Part shown: in pieces, positions 42,612 to 50,603 of the stretch
How the letters are laid out: every line of letters starts with the position of its first letter
Position numbering within the stretch: position 1 is the stretch's first letter
Source of the DNA: a virus
DNA length: 64,000 nt
IMG/VR virus record: IMGVR_UViG_3300030616_000001
Span: 30,959 to 94,958 of that record
Strand: one strand, 5' to 3'
The notes under the pieces: generated by a model
Told to the model about the DNA's origin: nothing
Database searches by the model: none
What the model saw: only the letters and a program-made list of their open reading frames with translations
Program-made: the position numbers and the translations under genes

Positions 42612-44081
42612 CTAGTAGTCGTCCGTCCAGTGGCGCGGGGTATCCTGCGCCGGTTTCTCTCTGTCGTTGAAGAAGTCGTCCTGTGCGGGCGCCGGTGCCG
42701 CGTCGGGCGGCGGCGCTCCGTCGTGCTTGGGTGCCACGTACTTCCCGGACTTCTCGTCGGGGAATGGGCCGTCCCGGTCTACCTCCCATGACCGAATGTA
42801 CATCCGAGTCATGTCCGACCACAACCTGATCGTGCCTGTCTTGCCGTGAGTGGCCTTCGCCACGATCAGCTGCATGTCCGGGTCCTCCTCGCAGCCTTGC
42901 TTGTAGTAGCCGCGGCGGTACACGAACCACACCACACGAGCAGCCTGCTCGATGGCGCCGCTCTGGCGCAGATCGTGCAGGGAAGGGCGCCGATCCCGGC
43001 GGTGCTCGACCTCGCGGTTCAGCTGGCACGCGAGCACCACGGGGATGTCCAGTTCCTTGGCGATGTCACGGCACCCCTTCGCCGCGTTCTCGATGCTGTG
43101 TGTCTGGTTGTCCCCCTTGTCCGTCAACTCCCCGAGGTGGTCCACCACGAGAAGGTCCAGGCCGTGCAGTTGCTTGTGGAGCGCCGCGATCTGGCCGATG
43201 CGCTCCGAGGACAGGCCCGGGGTGTCGTCAACCCACAGGGGCAACCCGTGGATCTTGTTCGCCGCCGACATGATCGGCCGCCAGTCGTCGGGGTGGACGG
43301 TCCGCATCATCAGGTCGTTGAGGTCCACGTCGGCGAACCGGGCCAGTTCCCGCATCGTCACGTAGCGCCGAGCGTCCTCGGTTGGAATGTACAAGGTGTG
43401 GCGCCCGTCGAGCGCGGCGTTGGTGAGCATGTTGAGGACGAACGCCGACTTGCCCATGCCCGGTCTGCCGCCGACGATGGTGAGGAGGCCCGGCCACAGG
43501 CCGCCGGTGAGGGTGTCCACGTTCTCGATACCGGTGCGGACCAGGCCCGGCGGCATCTTGCCAGTCTCCAGGTCGCTGATCAGACCCGCCAACTCCTCAC
43601 CGATCTTGACCGGTCCTTCCATCGCCCCAGTGGTGGCCGCGATGGTGACCGACTTCCGTGCCGCGGCCAGGTACTCGGACACGTTCTCCACGCGCCCGAA
43701 TCCGCGAGCCACAATCTCCTGGGCCGCGTAGATCATCCGGCGCACCGCCGCCTGCTCCTTGACGATCTTGGCGTAGTGCTCCACGTTTGCCACCGTCGCC
43801 ACCGAGTCGGTGAGTTCCCCGATGATCATCGGGCCGCCGATCTTGTCCAGGTCCCCGCGCTTGATCAACTCGTTGCCCAGCGTCACCGCGTCGATCACCG
43901 ATCCGGCGCGGGAAAGCTCGAGCATTGCGTTGTAGATCCTGCGGTACGCGTCCACGTAGAAGTCGGACTGGTCCGAGATGGCGCCGCCGACGATGGGCAA
44001 CGCGTCGTTGTTGAGCAGAACCGCGCCGAGACACGCCCCTTCTGCTTGTTTGTCGTAAGGTGGCACTCGTCCCTCGATCAC
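42612..44081 (-). CDS. DnaB-family replicative helicase
   Basis: 489 aa. An N-terminal domain (AEGACLGAVLLNND) is followed by the RecA-like core: GGRPGMGKSAFVLNM (about 207) is Walker A, LDLLVVDHLGELTD includes Walker B, and VVLACQLNREVEHR with LRQSGAIEQAA covers motif 4. It unwinds DNA at phage forks. The tail (about 450-489) is Pro/Ala/Asp-rich. The start overlaps the initiator stop (ATGA), so loader and helicase are coupled. Confidence 0.93.
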   Translation of the reverse strand: MIEGRVPPYDKQAEGACLGAVLLNNDALPIVGGAISDQSDFYVDAYRRIYNAMLELSRAGSVIDAVTLGNELIKRGDLDKIGGPMIIGELTDSVATVANVEHYAKIVKEQAAVRRMIYAAQEIVARGFGRVENVSEYLAAARKSVTIAATTGAMEGPVKIGEELAGLISDLETGKMPPGLVRTGIENVDTLTGGLWPGLLTIVGGRPGMGKSAFVLNMLTNAALDGRHTLYIPTEDARRYVTMRELARFADVDLNDLMMRTVHPDDWRPIMSAANKIHGLPLWVDDTPGLSSERIGQIAALHKQLHGLDLLVVDHLGELTDKGDNQTHSIENAAKGCRDIAKELDIPVVLACQLNREVEHRRDRRPSLHDLRQSGAIEQAARVVWFVYRRGYYKQGCEEDPDMQLIVAKATHGKTGTIRLWSDMTRMYIRSWEVDRDGPFPDEKSGKYVAPKHDGAPPPDAAPAPAQDDFFNDREKPAQDTPRHWTDDY

Positions 44082-45265
44082 CTCACTCCTCCTTTCCCAC
44101 GGCGGGTGGAGCGCACTCTCTCCTCCAGGTCCGTGCCGTGTCTGTATTGGTCGTCGTCGCTGCGACGGGCCGGTTTATCCTGGTCCCGCACCGCAGCGTT
44201 CCAGATGAATCGCCCGAGATCGCGCTTTGCCTTGCGCGGGTTTGCGTAGGTCCACCCAGCGAGCTTGTTGACCAGGGCGGCCACGTCCACGTTGGGACAG
44301 GAGTCATCGAGCTTGGCCGCAAGGCCGACGCCGCGCTTGTTGCCGATGTTCTCCCACATGGTCTGTTCGCCCGCGCCAGGCACGGTGAACTGGACAGTCT
44401 GCATCGCGTGGTAGATCGCCCGGAGCCTGTCCGATGCCCCGGGAGGTGGAGGTGGAGGACCAGGATCGCCGAGAGGGAGGGAAGGCGGATCCCGCCTGAC
44501 CTCACCACCTCTCTTCCCTGATCCTGATCCTGATCCCTGATCCTGATCCTGATCCTGGCTTCCCAAGGGTGGGACGTGACCCTTCTCAAGGGGTGGCACC
44601 TGACCCTTCTCAAGGGGTATCGGATCCACCGTCTGCCAGAACGCGGCCACGTCGGCTGCGATCTTCTCGGGGTGACACGCGACGCACAGGAATTGCAGGT
44701 TGGTCACGTCGTCGCTGCCGCCCAGGATCTTCGCCACCACGGTGTCCACTTCCAGGTCCTCCGTGGCGCCGCACCTGGCGCACTGGTTGCCGCTGCGCTT
44801 GATCAACTCGCGCATCGTCGAGATTTTCGGCCGCCAGCGATAGGCTTTCGGACGGACACCGTGCAAGTGATAGGCGTCACGGTACTTGGCGATGAACAGG
44901 GGCACCAGTGGTGAGACGATCCTCTCCAACTCCCTCACCACGGCGGTGCGCCGGTTGTCCTTCGGCGCGAGCTCCTCCGCGACTTGGAACCGCGCCATCT
45001 CGAGAACGAACACGGTTTCGGTGTCGTGGTCGTAGACGCAGAACCCCATGTCGCAGAGTCGCGCCATCGCGTCGGTCACGGCACCGATCGCCAGGCCCGT
45101 GTCCTGGGCGATGTACATGATCGGGCAGTAGTACAGGCCGGTCATTGACGAGTGAGGGGACGTGATCAGATAGAGGGCCAGAACCTGCGCGTCCCGGTCG
45201 TCGCGCAACTCCTTGCCCGTGTCCCCGATCCAGAACCGGCCCGAAACTATGGAGTAGTCGCGCAT
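44078..45265 (-). CDS. Replication initiator-like protein with degenerate HNH insert
   Basis: 395 aa. The N-terminal 120 residues (DDRDAQVLALYLITSPHSSM, then AIGAVTDAMARLCDMGFCVY) look like a winged helix of phage replication initiators. Residues about 163-202 are an HNH-type knuckle (CARCGATEDLEVDTVV, GGSDDVTNLQFLCVACH) in which the usual His of the DH pair is Thr. A repeat-rich linker leads to a C-terminal domain with a WTYANPRKAKRDLGRFIW segment, like helicase-loading domains. It probably brings DnaB to the origin. Confidence 0.7.
   Translation of the reverse strand: MRDYSIVSGRFWIGDTGKELRDDRDAQVLALYLITSPHSSMTGLYYCPIMYIAQDTGLAIGAVTDAMARLCDMGFCVYDHDTETVFVLEMARFQVAEELAPKDNRRTAVVRELERIVSPLVPLFIAKYRDAYHLHGVRPKAYRWRPKISTMRELIKRSGNQCARCGATEDLEVDTVVAKILGGSDDVTNLQFLCVACHPEKIAADVAAFWQTVDPIPLEKGQVPPLEKGHVPPLGSQDQDQDQGSGSGSGKRGGEVRRDPPSLPLGDPGPPPPPPGASDRLRAIYHAMQTVQFTVPGAGEQTMWENIGNKRGVGLAAKLDDSCPNVDVAALVNKLAGWTYANPRKAKRDLGRFIWNAAVRDQDKPARRSDDDQYRHGTDLEERVRSTRRGKGGVR
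44518..44557. repeat. Short tandem repeat of ATCCTG units
   Basis: About six near-perfect 6-nt units inside the initiator gene's linker, coding for QDQD and GSGSG. A duplicated CCCTTCTCAAGGGGT segment follows (PLEKG repeated). Likely slippage-prone. Confidence 0.7.
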
Positions 45266-45268
45266 CGC

Positions 45269-46507
45269 CTAGTTTTTGCGGCGGCCGCGGCCCGTTCCGT
45301 TCTTCTTGGCTCCTCGGCGCCCACCGGATTGGTCACCGTCCCCGAAGAAGTCGTTCTTCTGCTTCTGCTGCTCGCGCTCGAACTCCTCGGCCTCGGCCCG
45401 CTCCCTGGCCAGGATCTCCTCCTGTTCCTCCGGGGTGGGTTCGTCGCCAGGTGCCTCAGATTGGTCCATGCCGTCCTCGTCGTCGGGACCGGGGTCCTGG
45501 TCGGGTTCCACGTGAGTGTCCTCCTCGCGTGGGGCGTCGTCCACCTGCACACCCGTCTCCGCCAGCATCTGCTGCTTGAGGCTGCCCATCCTGGTCAAGC
45601 TCACCCCCTGGGCCGCACCGTCGCCGGCGGCGGTGGGCTGGTCGTCGGCCTCGATGGAGGTGCCGACCACGTTGGTGGCCACATCGGCGAGGGACTGACC
45701 GCGCCCGGACTCGGCAAGGCTGATCAGGGCCGCGGCCTTGTCGAACTCGGGGGACAGGTCCCAGAACTTGGCGGACCAGCGGACAGCGGTCTTCTGCGCC
45801 ATCGCCTCGATGTAGGTGATCCACGGGACGCGGCGGATCGCCGCGGCGTTCATCTCCTTCTCCGGCTCGTTCTCCTTCCACCGCTTCCAGAACACCTCGG
45901 ACCCGTCGTCGCGCCGCTCCACGCGGATGTTCTTGTCGGCCAGGACCCGGTCCCGGTGTTTGAAGATCGCGGTCATGGGGTACGGCTGGCCGAAGTCGTA
46001 GAACCCGTCGTGGTAGCGGAGCGCGGCGTATACCGCGACCATCTTGCCCCGTGGCTTGCGCACGTCCCACGTGTGATTGAGGAACGGGTCGCTGCCCAGC
46101 TGGTGGGCGAACGAGTCGTGCTCGTGGACGATGATCGCCTCCACCTTGCGGACCAGGGGGTCGCGGCGGGCCAGCTTCATCAGGCCGCGGTACTGGACCT
46201 GCAATTGTGTCAGGCGCTGCCACTGCCAGGAGCCGTCGTCGGCCTTGTACTTGGACGACCTGGACTCCAGGTAGGCCTCGCCCAGCGGCCCCTCGAACCG
46301 CACGCCCAGGGTGGCCGCCTCCAGGACCGCGCCCAACGTGGACTCGGGGACGGCGTTGAGGACGTCCTTGTCGCTGCCGATGTGCGTCAGCGCGGAGTTG
46401 ATCCACGCGTCTGTGCTCATGCCGTCGGGCAGGGACTCGTCGATCATCTCCCTGATCCCGGCCGACTCGAGCCAGCCTTCGATCTTGCGGTAGTTCGGAT
46501 GTGCCAT
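45269..46507 (-). CDS. recT: RecT-family single-strand annealing protein
   Basis: 412 aa. The core includes VLEAATLGVRFEGPLGEAYL, QVQYRGLMKLARRDP, VRKVEAIIVHEHDSF and KTAVRWSAKFW, all typical of RecT. The last 90 residues are acidic then Lys/Arg-rich and probably bind SSB or other partners. It anneals ssDNA made by the exonuclease next door. Start MAHPNYRK at 46507 is preferred to an earlier in-frame site. Confidence 0.9.
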   Translation of the reverse strand: MAHPNYRKIEGWLESAGIREMIDESLPDGMSTDAWINSALTHIGSDKDVLNAVPESTLGAVLEAATLGVRFEGPLGEAYLESRSSKYKADDGSWQWQRLTQLQVQYRGLMKLARRDPLVRKVEAIIVHEHDSFAHQLGSDPFLNHTWDVRKPRGKMVAVYAALRYHDGFYDFGQPYPMTAIFKHRDRVLADKNIRVERRDDGSEVFWKRWKENEPEKEMNAAAIRRVPWITYIEAMAQKTAVRWSAKFWDLSPEFDKAAALISLAESGRGQSLADVATNVVGTSIEADDQPTAAGDGAAQGVSLTRMGSLKQQMLAETGVQVDDAPREEDTHVEPDQDPGPDDEDGMDQSEAPGDEPTPEEQEEILARERAEAEEFEREQQKQKNDFFGDGDQSGGRRGAKKNGTGRGRRKN

Positions 46508-46523
46508 GTGCCTCTTCCTTCCC

Positions 46524-46536
46524 GGGGCTGCGCCCC
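46524..46536 (-). promoter_or_regulatory. Leader hairpin before recT
   Basis: GGGGC and GCCCC pair around a 3-nt loop at the exonuclease stop, just upstream of the recT ribosome site. One of a family of such hairpins. Confidence 0.45.
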
Positions 46537-47759
46537 TACTGTAGTTTGCCCGCCACGGCATCGGCTGCTTGCTCGATGGCGGCGCGTATCTCTCCCAGTT
46601 CCATCTCCAGCATCGCCGCGTACAGGTCGGCCCTGGCCCGCAGCTCGTCGAACGCCTCCACGCCGGCCTCCAGATCGAAGTCGGTGGTGGCGAACTCCTG
46701 GAGTTCCTTCTGCACGGTCATGACCCCGGCATCCGTTGCCTCGTCGCCCGTCTCGGCGCGGTCCTTCGGCCCGAAGTAGCGGAACGACTTGTACGGCTTG
46801 CCCTGCACCTCGTACTTGGACAGGTCCATGTTCGGGTGGTCCGCCTGGAGGGCCTTCTTGTCGAACACCTTACGACCTGCCTGCTCCCTGTGAAGGAATT
46901 TGTGGCGGCCGACTTGGACCGCGTCGATTCCGGCCTCGCCCATGACGTCCATGATCATCGCCTTGGCTGCGTCCATTGCCCGCTTCGCCGCGAGCTCACG
47001 CTCCTTGGCCAGCTTGTACGTGTCCACCGCGTCCTTCCACCCCTTGCCGTCCATCTGCTTGTAGACGGTCTTGCCGGCCTTCTTCGTCTCGGGCTGCTTG
47101 AACGCGACCGCCGCCGGAGGCACGTTCTTCTCCACGTGCTCGCGCCAGAACCTGCGGGCGTTGTCCTGGAGGATCGTGCTGACGTCCGGGTCCAGGGGCA
47201 ACTCCACGACCTGCAGGGCCACGTTCTCGCACTCGTAGATCACAACCCTGGTGCCCTTGATCTTGCCCTTCCACTCGTCACCCAGGTACGGCAGGGTGCA
47301 CACGTTGGCGCAGTGGGCGAGGTGGGCGGACTGGATCATGTAGTAGTCCCGGATCCCGCTGGTGCGGAACGAGTCGGCGACCCGCTGCATCGGGGACTTG
47401 ATCTCCAGGACCCACCCGTCGGCGCACAGTCCGTCGAAGTCGGCGAACATCGGCGAGTCTGGGTCGTCCACCTGGAAGCCGTGGTAGCGTTCCTGGTCTG
47501 TCTGCGGCGCGTACACCTTGATGCCCGACTGCGCCTCGTACATGGCGGCGGCCAGCGGCTCGTAGGTGTTGCCACGGCGCAGGTGCGGGTTGTCCTCCTC
47601 GGCGGCCACGTCCTCGGCGGTGATCGTCCGCTTCTTGGAGATGTACAGGTCCACCGGGGTCTTCTTGAACACCTCTCCCAGCGCCAGGATCGGCGAGTCC
47701 GAGGATCCCACTCCCCGCTGCCTGCCCTGGAGCCACTTGACTTTCTCTGCGATGTTCAT
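46536..47759 (-). CDS. YqaJ/lambda-exonuclease family nuclease
   Basis: 407 aa. GVGSSDSPILALGE, the LRRGNTYEPLAAAMYE block, FADFDGLCADG with WVLEIKSP (about 120) give the PD-(D/E)XK catalytic set; IQSAHLAHC follows. It resects dsDNA 5' ends to feed RecT. The C-terminal 200 residues, including coiled-coil stretches, are longer than usual. Typical exonuclease/RecT gene pairing. Confidence 0.88.
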   Translation of the reverse strand: MNIAEKVKWLQGRQRGVGSSDSPILALGEVFKKTPVDLYISKKRTITAEDVAAEEDNPHLRRGNTYEPLAAAMYEAQSGIKVYAPQTDQERYHGFQVDDPDSPMFADFDGLCADGWVLEIKSPMQRVADSFRTSGIRDYYMIQSAHLAHCANVCTLPYLGDEWKGKIKGTRVVIYECENVALQVVELPLDPDVSTILQDNARRFWREHVEKNVPPAAVAFKQPETKKAGKTVYKQMDGKGWKDAVDTYKLAKERELAAKRAMDAAKAMIMDVMGEAGIDAVQVGRHKFLHREQAGRKVFDKKALQADHPNMDLSKYEVQGKPYKSFRYFGPKDRAETGDEATDAGVMTVQKELQEFATTDFDLEAGVEAFDELRARADLYAAMLEMELGEIRAAIEQAADAVAGKLQ

Positions 47760-47771
47760 CGCTACTCCTTT

Positions 47772-48950
47772 CTACGCGAGGCCCGGGTATGGGTCCTCGT
47801 GCCGCACGAACGCGGCTACCTCGTCCGTCCCACCACGGTGGGAACACCCTTTCCGATACGGGCACTGGGACCCGTGACCACGACACGCCGCACCGTTGCG
47901 CGGCCAGATCCGCGCCGACCTGTGGTGCTCCTCCACGCCGATCAGCGCGTGGACGTCCGCGACCCACGCCTTGACGGCCTCCACGGTGGACTCCACACCG
48001 ACACGGTACGCGAACGTCTCGCCGCGGCCGATGATGCGCTCGAGCGCGGACGCGCACCGCTCGTTCTCCACGTCGGGATCCAGCCCGTTGGCGCGGACCG
48101 TCGCGTTCCACTGCTCCAGGGACGTGTCACACGCCGACCTGGACATGCCGCCGACGCCCGAACCGTTGCACTCGCCGCACTGCTTGGTGACCACCTCCCC
48201 GTCCTCGTCCTTCCGTGACGGGATCGTTCCCTTGCCCTTGCAGTTGCGGCACTTGATCGTCTCGGGGATCGCCGGGGCCTTGGTCCGCACCACCTCCACA
48301 GTGGCGGCGGTGATCGTGGTTTCCGCTGCCTTGGACGCGATCCACATCGCAGCGGCGAGCCACTGGTCGAGTTCCATGTCGTCGGCGACGGTCTGGGGGT
48401 CTGTGGTGGACGTGAACTTGCGGACCAGGACCGCCGGTCCCAGCTGGCCACGGTCCAGGACCCCGTCGATCCTGGCGGCGTAGGTGATGTCACCGAGGCC
48501 CAGCGGGAACTCGACCACCCTGTCCACGAGGGGGCGGCCGGTCTTGTCCACCATGAACTGCGGGTCGGAGATGCCGCCGAGGGTGTCCCCGTAGTGGGCC
48601 AGGATCCGCATCGCCTCGTCGGCGATCTCCTCGATGGTACAGGTCCACCGTTGCGCCTCGTCGCGCCCCATCTCACCGACCATCCGCAGCAGTTCGTGTC
48701 TGTACGCCATGACCACCGCGTCCGCGGCGGCCCGGGTCCTGATCGCGCTCAACCCGCGCACCACGGCCCGATCCCGCTCGTGGAGTGCGTCGGCGAGCAC
48801 CGACTTGATCCTGGGCGGCCACGGCGCGTGGCGGCGCCCTTTCAGTCTCCAGTTGTCCTCGTACTCGATGCGGAACCTGCGCGGGCACGTGGCCAGCGTG
48901 GTCAACATCGTCCTGGTCCGCCTGTTGGGCGGCCGTGTTTGGTTCTCCAA
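47772..48950 (-). CDS. Cas4/AddB-like PD-(D/E)XK protein with internal DnaJ-type zinc finger
   Basis: 392 aa from TTG at 48950 behind AAAGGAGGAGG; an ATG follows at 48908. LTTLATCPRRF (about 22) and AACRGHGSQCPYRKGC (about 357) supply the four cysteines of an Fe-S cluster as in AddB and Cas4. The core has RIDGVL but VRKF where D/E-x-K is expected (about 177), so nuclease activity is doubtful. CRNCKGKG and CGECNGSG (about 235-270) form a DnaJ-like zinc finger inserted in the fold. Confidence 0.72.
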   Translation of the reverse strand: MENQTRPPNRRTRTMLTTLATCPRRFRIEYEDNWRLKGRRHAPWPPRIKSVLADALHERDRAVVRGLSAIRTRAAADAVVMAYRHELLRMVGEMGRDEAQRWTCTIEEIADEAMRILAHYGDTLGGISDPQFMVDKTGRPLVDRVVEFPLGLGDITYAARIDGVLDRGQLGPAVLVRKFTSTTDPQTVADDMELDQWLAAAMWIASKAAETTITAATVEVVRTKAPAIPETIKCRNCKGKGTIPSRKDEDGEVVTKQCGECNGSGVGGMSRSACDTSLEQWNATVRANGLDPDVENERCASALERIIGRGETFAYRVGVESTVEAVKAWVADVHALIGVEEHHRSARIWPRNGAACRGHGSQCPYRKGCSHRGGTDEVAAFVRHEDPYPGLA

Positions 48951-48981
48951 GTGCCTCCTCCTTTCGGCCAATGGCTGCGGC

Positions 48982-49245
48982 CTACTGGGCGTCGGCGTCC
49001 ATCGTCGGCATGAACGCCTCACCGTACTCGTCCGGGCTGACCTCCTCCAGAATCTCGTCCGTGCCCACGTGGAGCGCGGAGCAAATGTCGCGCAGGAGCG
49101 ACGCCTTGGGGTCGCCGCGTTGGAGGATGTCGTGGAATCCCTGGGGGGTCTTCCCGACTCGCTCTGCAATCTCCCGCAGCGTCAGGCCGCGGCGCTTGCA
49201 CAGCAACTCCACACGCGCCTTGAAGTGGTTCACCTTCGTTCCCAT
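48982..49245 (-). CDS. XRE-family helix-turn-helix regulator
   Basis: 87 aa. LTLREIAERVGKTPQGFHDI (about 20-40) is a Cro/CI-type HTH, with an acidic C-terminus. The start has GGGAGGTGCAG before it; a longer in-frame start at 49302 lacks this. It heads the recombination/replication genes and may control them. Confidence 0.78.
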   Translation of the reverse strand: MGTKVNHFKARVELLCKRRGLTLREIAERVGKTPQGFHDILQRGDPKASLLRDICSALHVGTDEILEEVSPDEYGEAFMPTMDADAQ

Positions 49246-49310
49246 CTGCACCTCCCGTTCAAAGGTTGTAGACACCGATCTGTTCAACTCTGTACATAAC
49301 ACGGTTGTTT

Positions 49311-49320
49311 TGACGCGTCA
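49311..49320. promoter_or_regulatory. Palindrome TGACGCGTCA upstream of XRE gene
   Basis: A perfect 10-bp palindrome overlapping a possible -35 (CTGACG); TATGTA lies 17 nt further on the minus strand. A candidate operator for the XRE protein 66 nt downstream. Confidence 0.35.
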
Positions 49321-49333
49321 GTGTTTTTCGTGA

Positions 49334-50104
49334 CTATTTGTTGCGCCCGTACGACGCGGCGTGGGTTTCGAGGATCCGGGCCGCAGCAACCAACGCGGCT
49401 CGACCGATCGCGGTGTTCCCGTCACCGTCCGGCACCACCGACTTGGGGTCGATGGCGCGGACCAGCTTGGCCGCTCTGGCCAGGCCGCGGCGGACGTGGT
49501 GGGCGTCGGTGTGGGACTCGGTGCTGCCCTTGATCGCCAGGCGCAAGTGACCGGCGTTGGCGCCGCCGCCGAACGTGTCCCCGAGGCCGAAGTCAAGTCG
49601 GGATCCGTTCTCGGTGGTGAGGCAGATCGTGATCTCCCTCCCGTCCTCGGTGTGGCGCACATCCGGTTCCAGGGCGCGGATCCGCACGCCAGCGAGCGCC
49701 TCGTTGAGGTCCGCCAGTTCCCTGTCCAGAGCATCGATCATGGTGCCCGTGGTGTCCACCACTCCCTGGTCCGTGTCGGTGTCCGGGCACGGCGGCACCG
49801 CGTAGCCGTACCGCATCACGTTCGCCCGGTGCTCGTCGCAGAACACGGCCTGGCCCGCCACCTTGTCGCACCCGTCAACGGCGCAAGGAGTGGACCCGGA
49901 CACGGGGAACGGACCGCACAAGGCACGGCGCTGGTCCGGGGTCAACGGCCTTTCCCGTGGTTCCGTGTCGGTGTCTGGGACCGGCGCCATGGCGTGCTCG
50001 GCCAGCCGATCCGCGACCCGCTCCAGGGCGCCGATCAGCCTGGGCACGTCCGCGTCGTAGAACTTGGCCCCTCTCCTGGTCATGTGAAACGGTGTTCCAG
50101 TCAT
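49334..50104 (-). CDS. Hypothetical protein with Cys/His site
   Basis: 256 aa. CAVDGCDKVAGQAVFCDEH (about 75) is a zinc-binding knuckle; two short DTDT stretches echo the lipoprotein repeats. The C-terminus is Ala/Arg-rich and helical (AARILETHAASYGRNK). Unknown function. Confidence 0.6.
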   Translation of the reverse strand: MTGTPFHMTRRGAKFYDADVPRLIGALERVADRLAEHAMAPVPDTDTEPRERPLTPDQRRALCGPFPVSGSTPCAVDGCDKVAGQAVFCDEHRANVMRYGYAVPPCPDTDTDQGVVDTTGTMIDALDRELADLNEALAGVRIRALEPDVRHTEDGREITICLTTENGSRLDFGLGDTFGGGANAGHLRLAIKGSTESHTDAHHVRRGLARAAKLVRAIDPKSVVPDGDGNTAIGRAALVAAARILETHAASYGRNK

Positions 50105-50156
50105 TGTGTAACTCCCTCCTGGTCAGTGATTCCGTTGCTACTAAACTACCCTGCGC

Positions 50157-50257
50157 CACAGCAGGCCCTCCAGCAGTGGACGCTACTGGCTCCCTTCACC
50201 GGCACCCCTACTAGCGAAGAAACCGGAGCAGCGTCCACTGCGGGAAGGCCTGCTGTG
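50157..50257. repeat. Long imperfect inverted repeat
   Basis: Arms 50157-50184 and 50230-50257 match at 26 of 28 positions, around a 45-nt loop in which GCTCC/GGAGC extend the stem. It fills the gap between the VWA cassette and the next gene. No T-tract follows on the minus strand, so it is not a standard terminator. Confidence 0.75.
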
Positions 50258-50268
50258 TGCTCTGTACG

Positions 50269-50598
50269 TCATTGATCGTGGGGTCCCTGGGGTCCCATGA
50301 TCCACGTGATCAGGGCGTCCCCGTCGATAACCCGGACCATGACAGGACCCCTGCGGTCCAGCGCGTGGAGAGCGGCTCCCATGCCCACTCCCAGACCATA
50401 CACAACCCTCCCGTGGTCCTCGGAACGGACTGGGGACCCGGCACGGACCGCCCGGAGGTACTCCCCGAACGCCTCGTATATCCGGGTCGCCCCGTCCCTG
50501 TCCTTGATCTGCTTGTCCCGGATCAAGTCGGCCAGCGCGTCCATCCGACGGGCCGCGTTGCTGGCTGCGAATTGATCCGGCGGTCGCTTGGTTCCCAT
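50269..50598 (-). CDS. Hypothetical small protein of AAA-VWA cassette
   Basis: 109 aa starting MGTKRPPDQFAASNAARRMD. Helical first part and beta-rich end (GPVMVRVIDGDALITWIM). Last gene of the AAA-VWA set, five bases after the VWA gene, so probably co-expressed. Confidence 0.6.
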   Translation of the reverse strand: MGTKRPPDQFAASNAARRMDALADLIRDKQIKDRDGATRIYEAFGEYLRAVRAGSPVRSEDHGRVVYGLGVGMGAALHALDRRGPVMVRVIDGDALITWIMGPQGPHDQ

Positions 50599-50603
50599 CG
50601 GCC

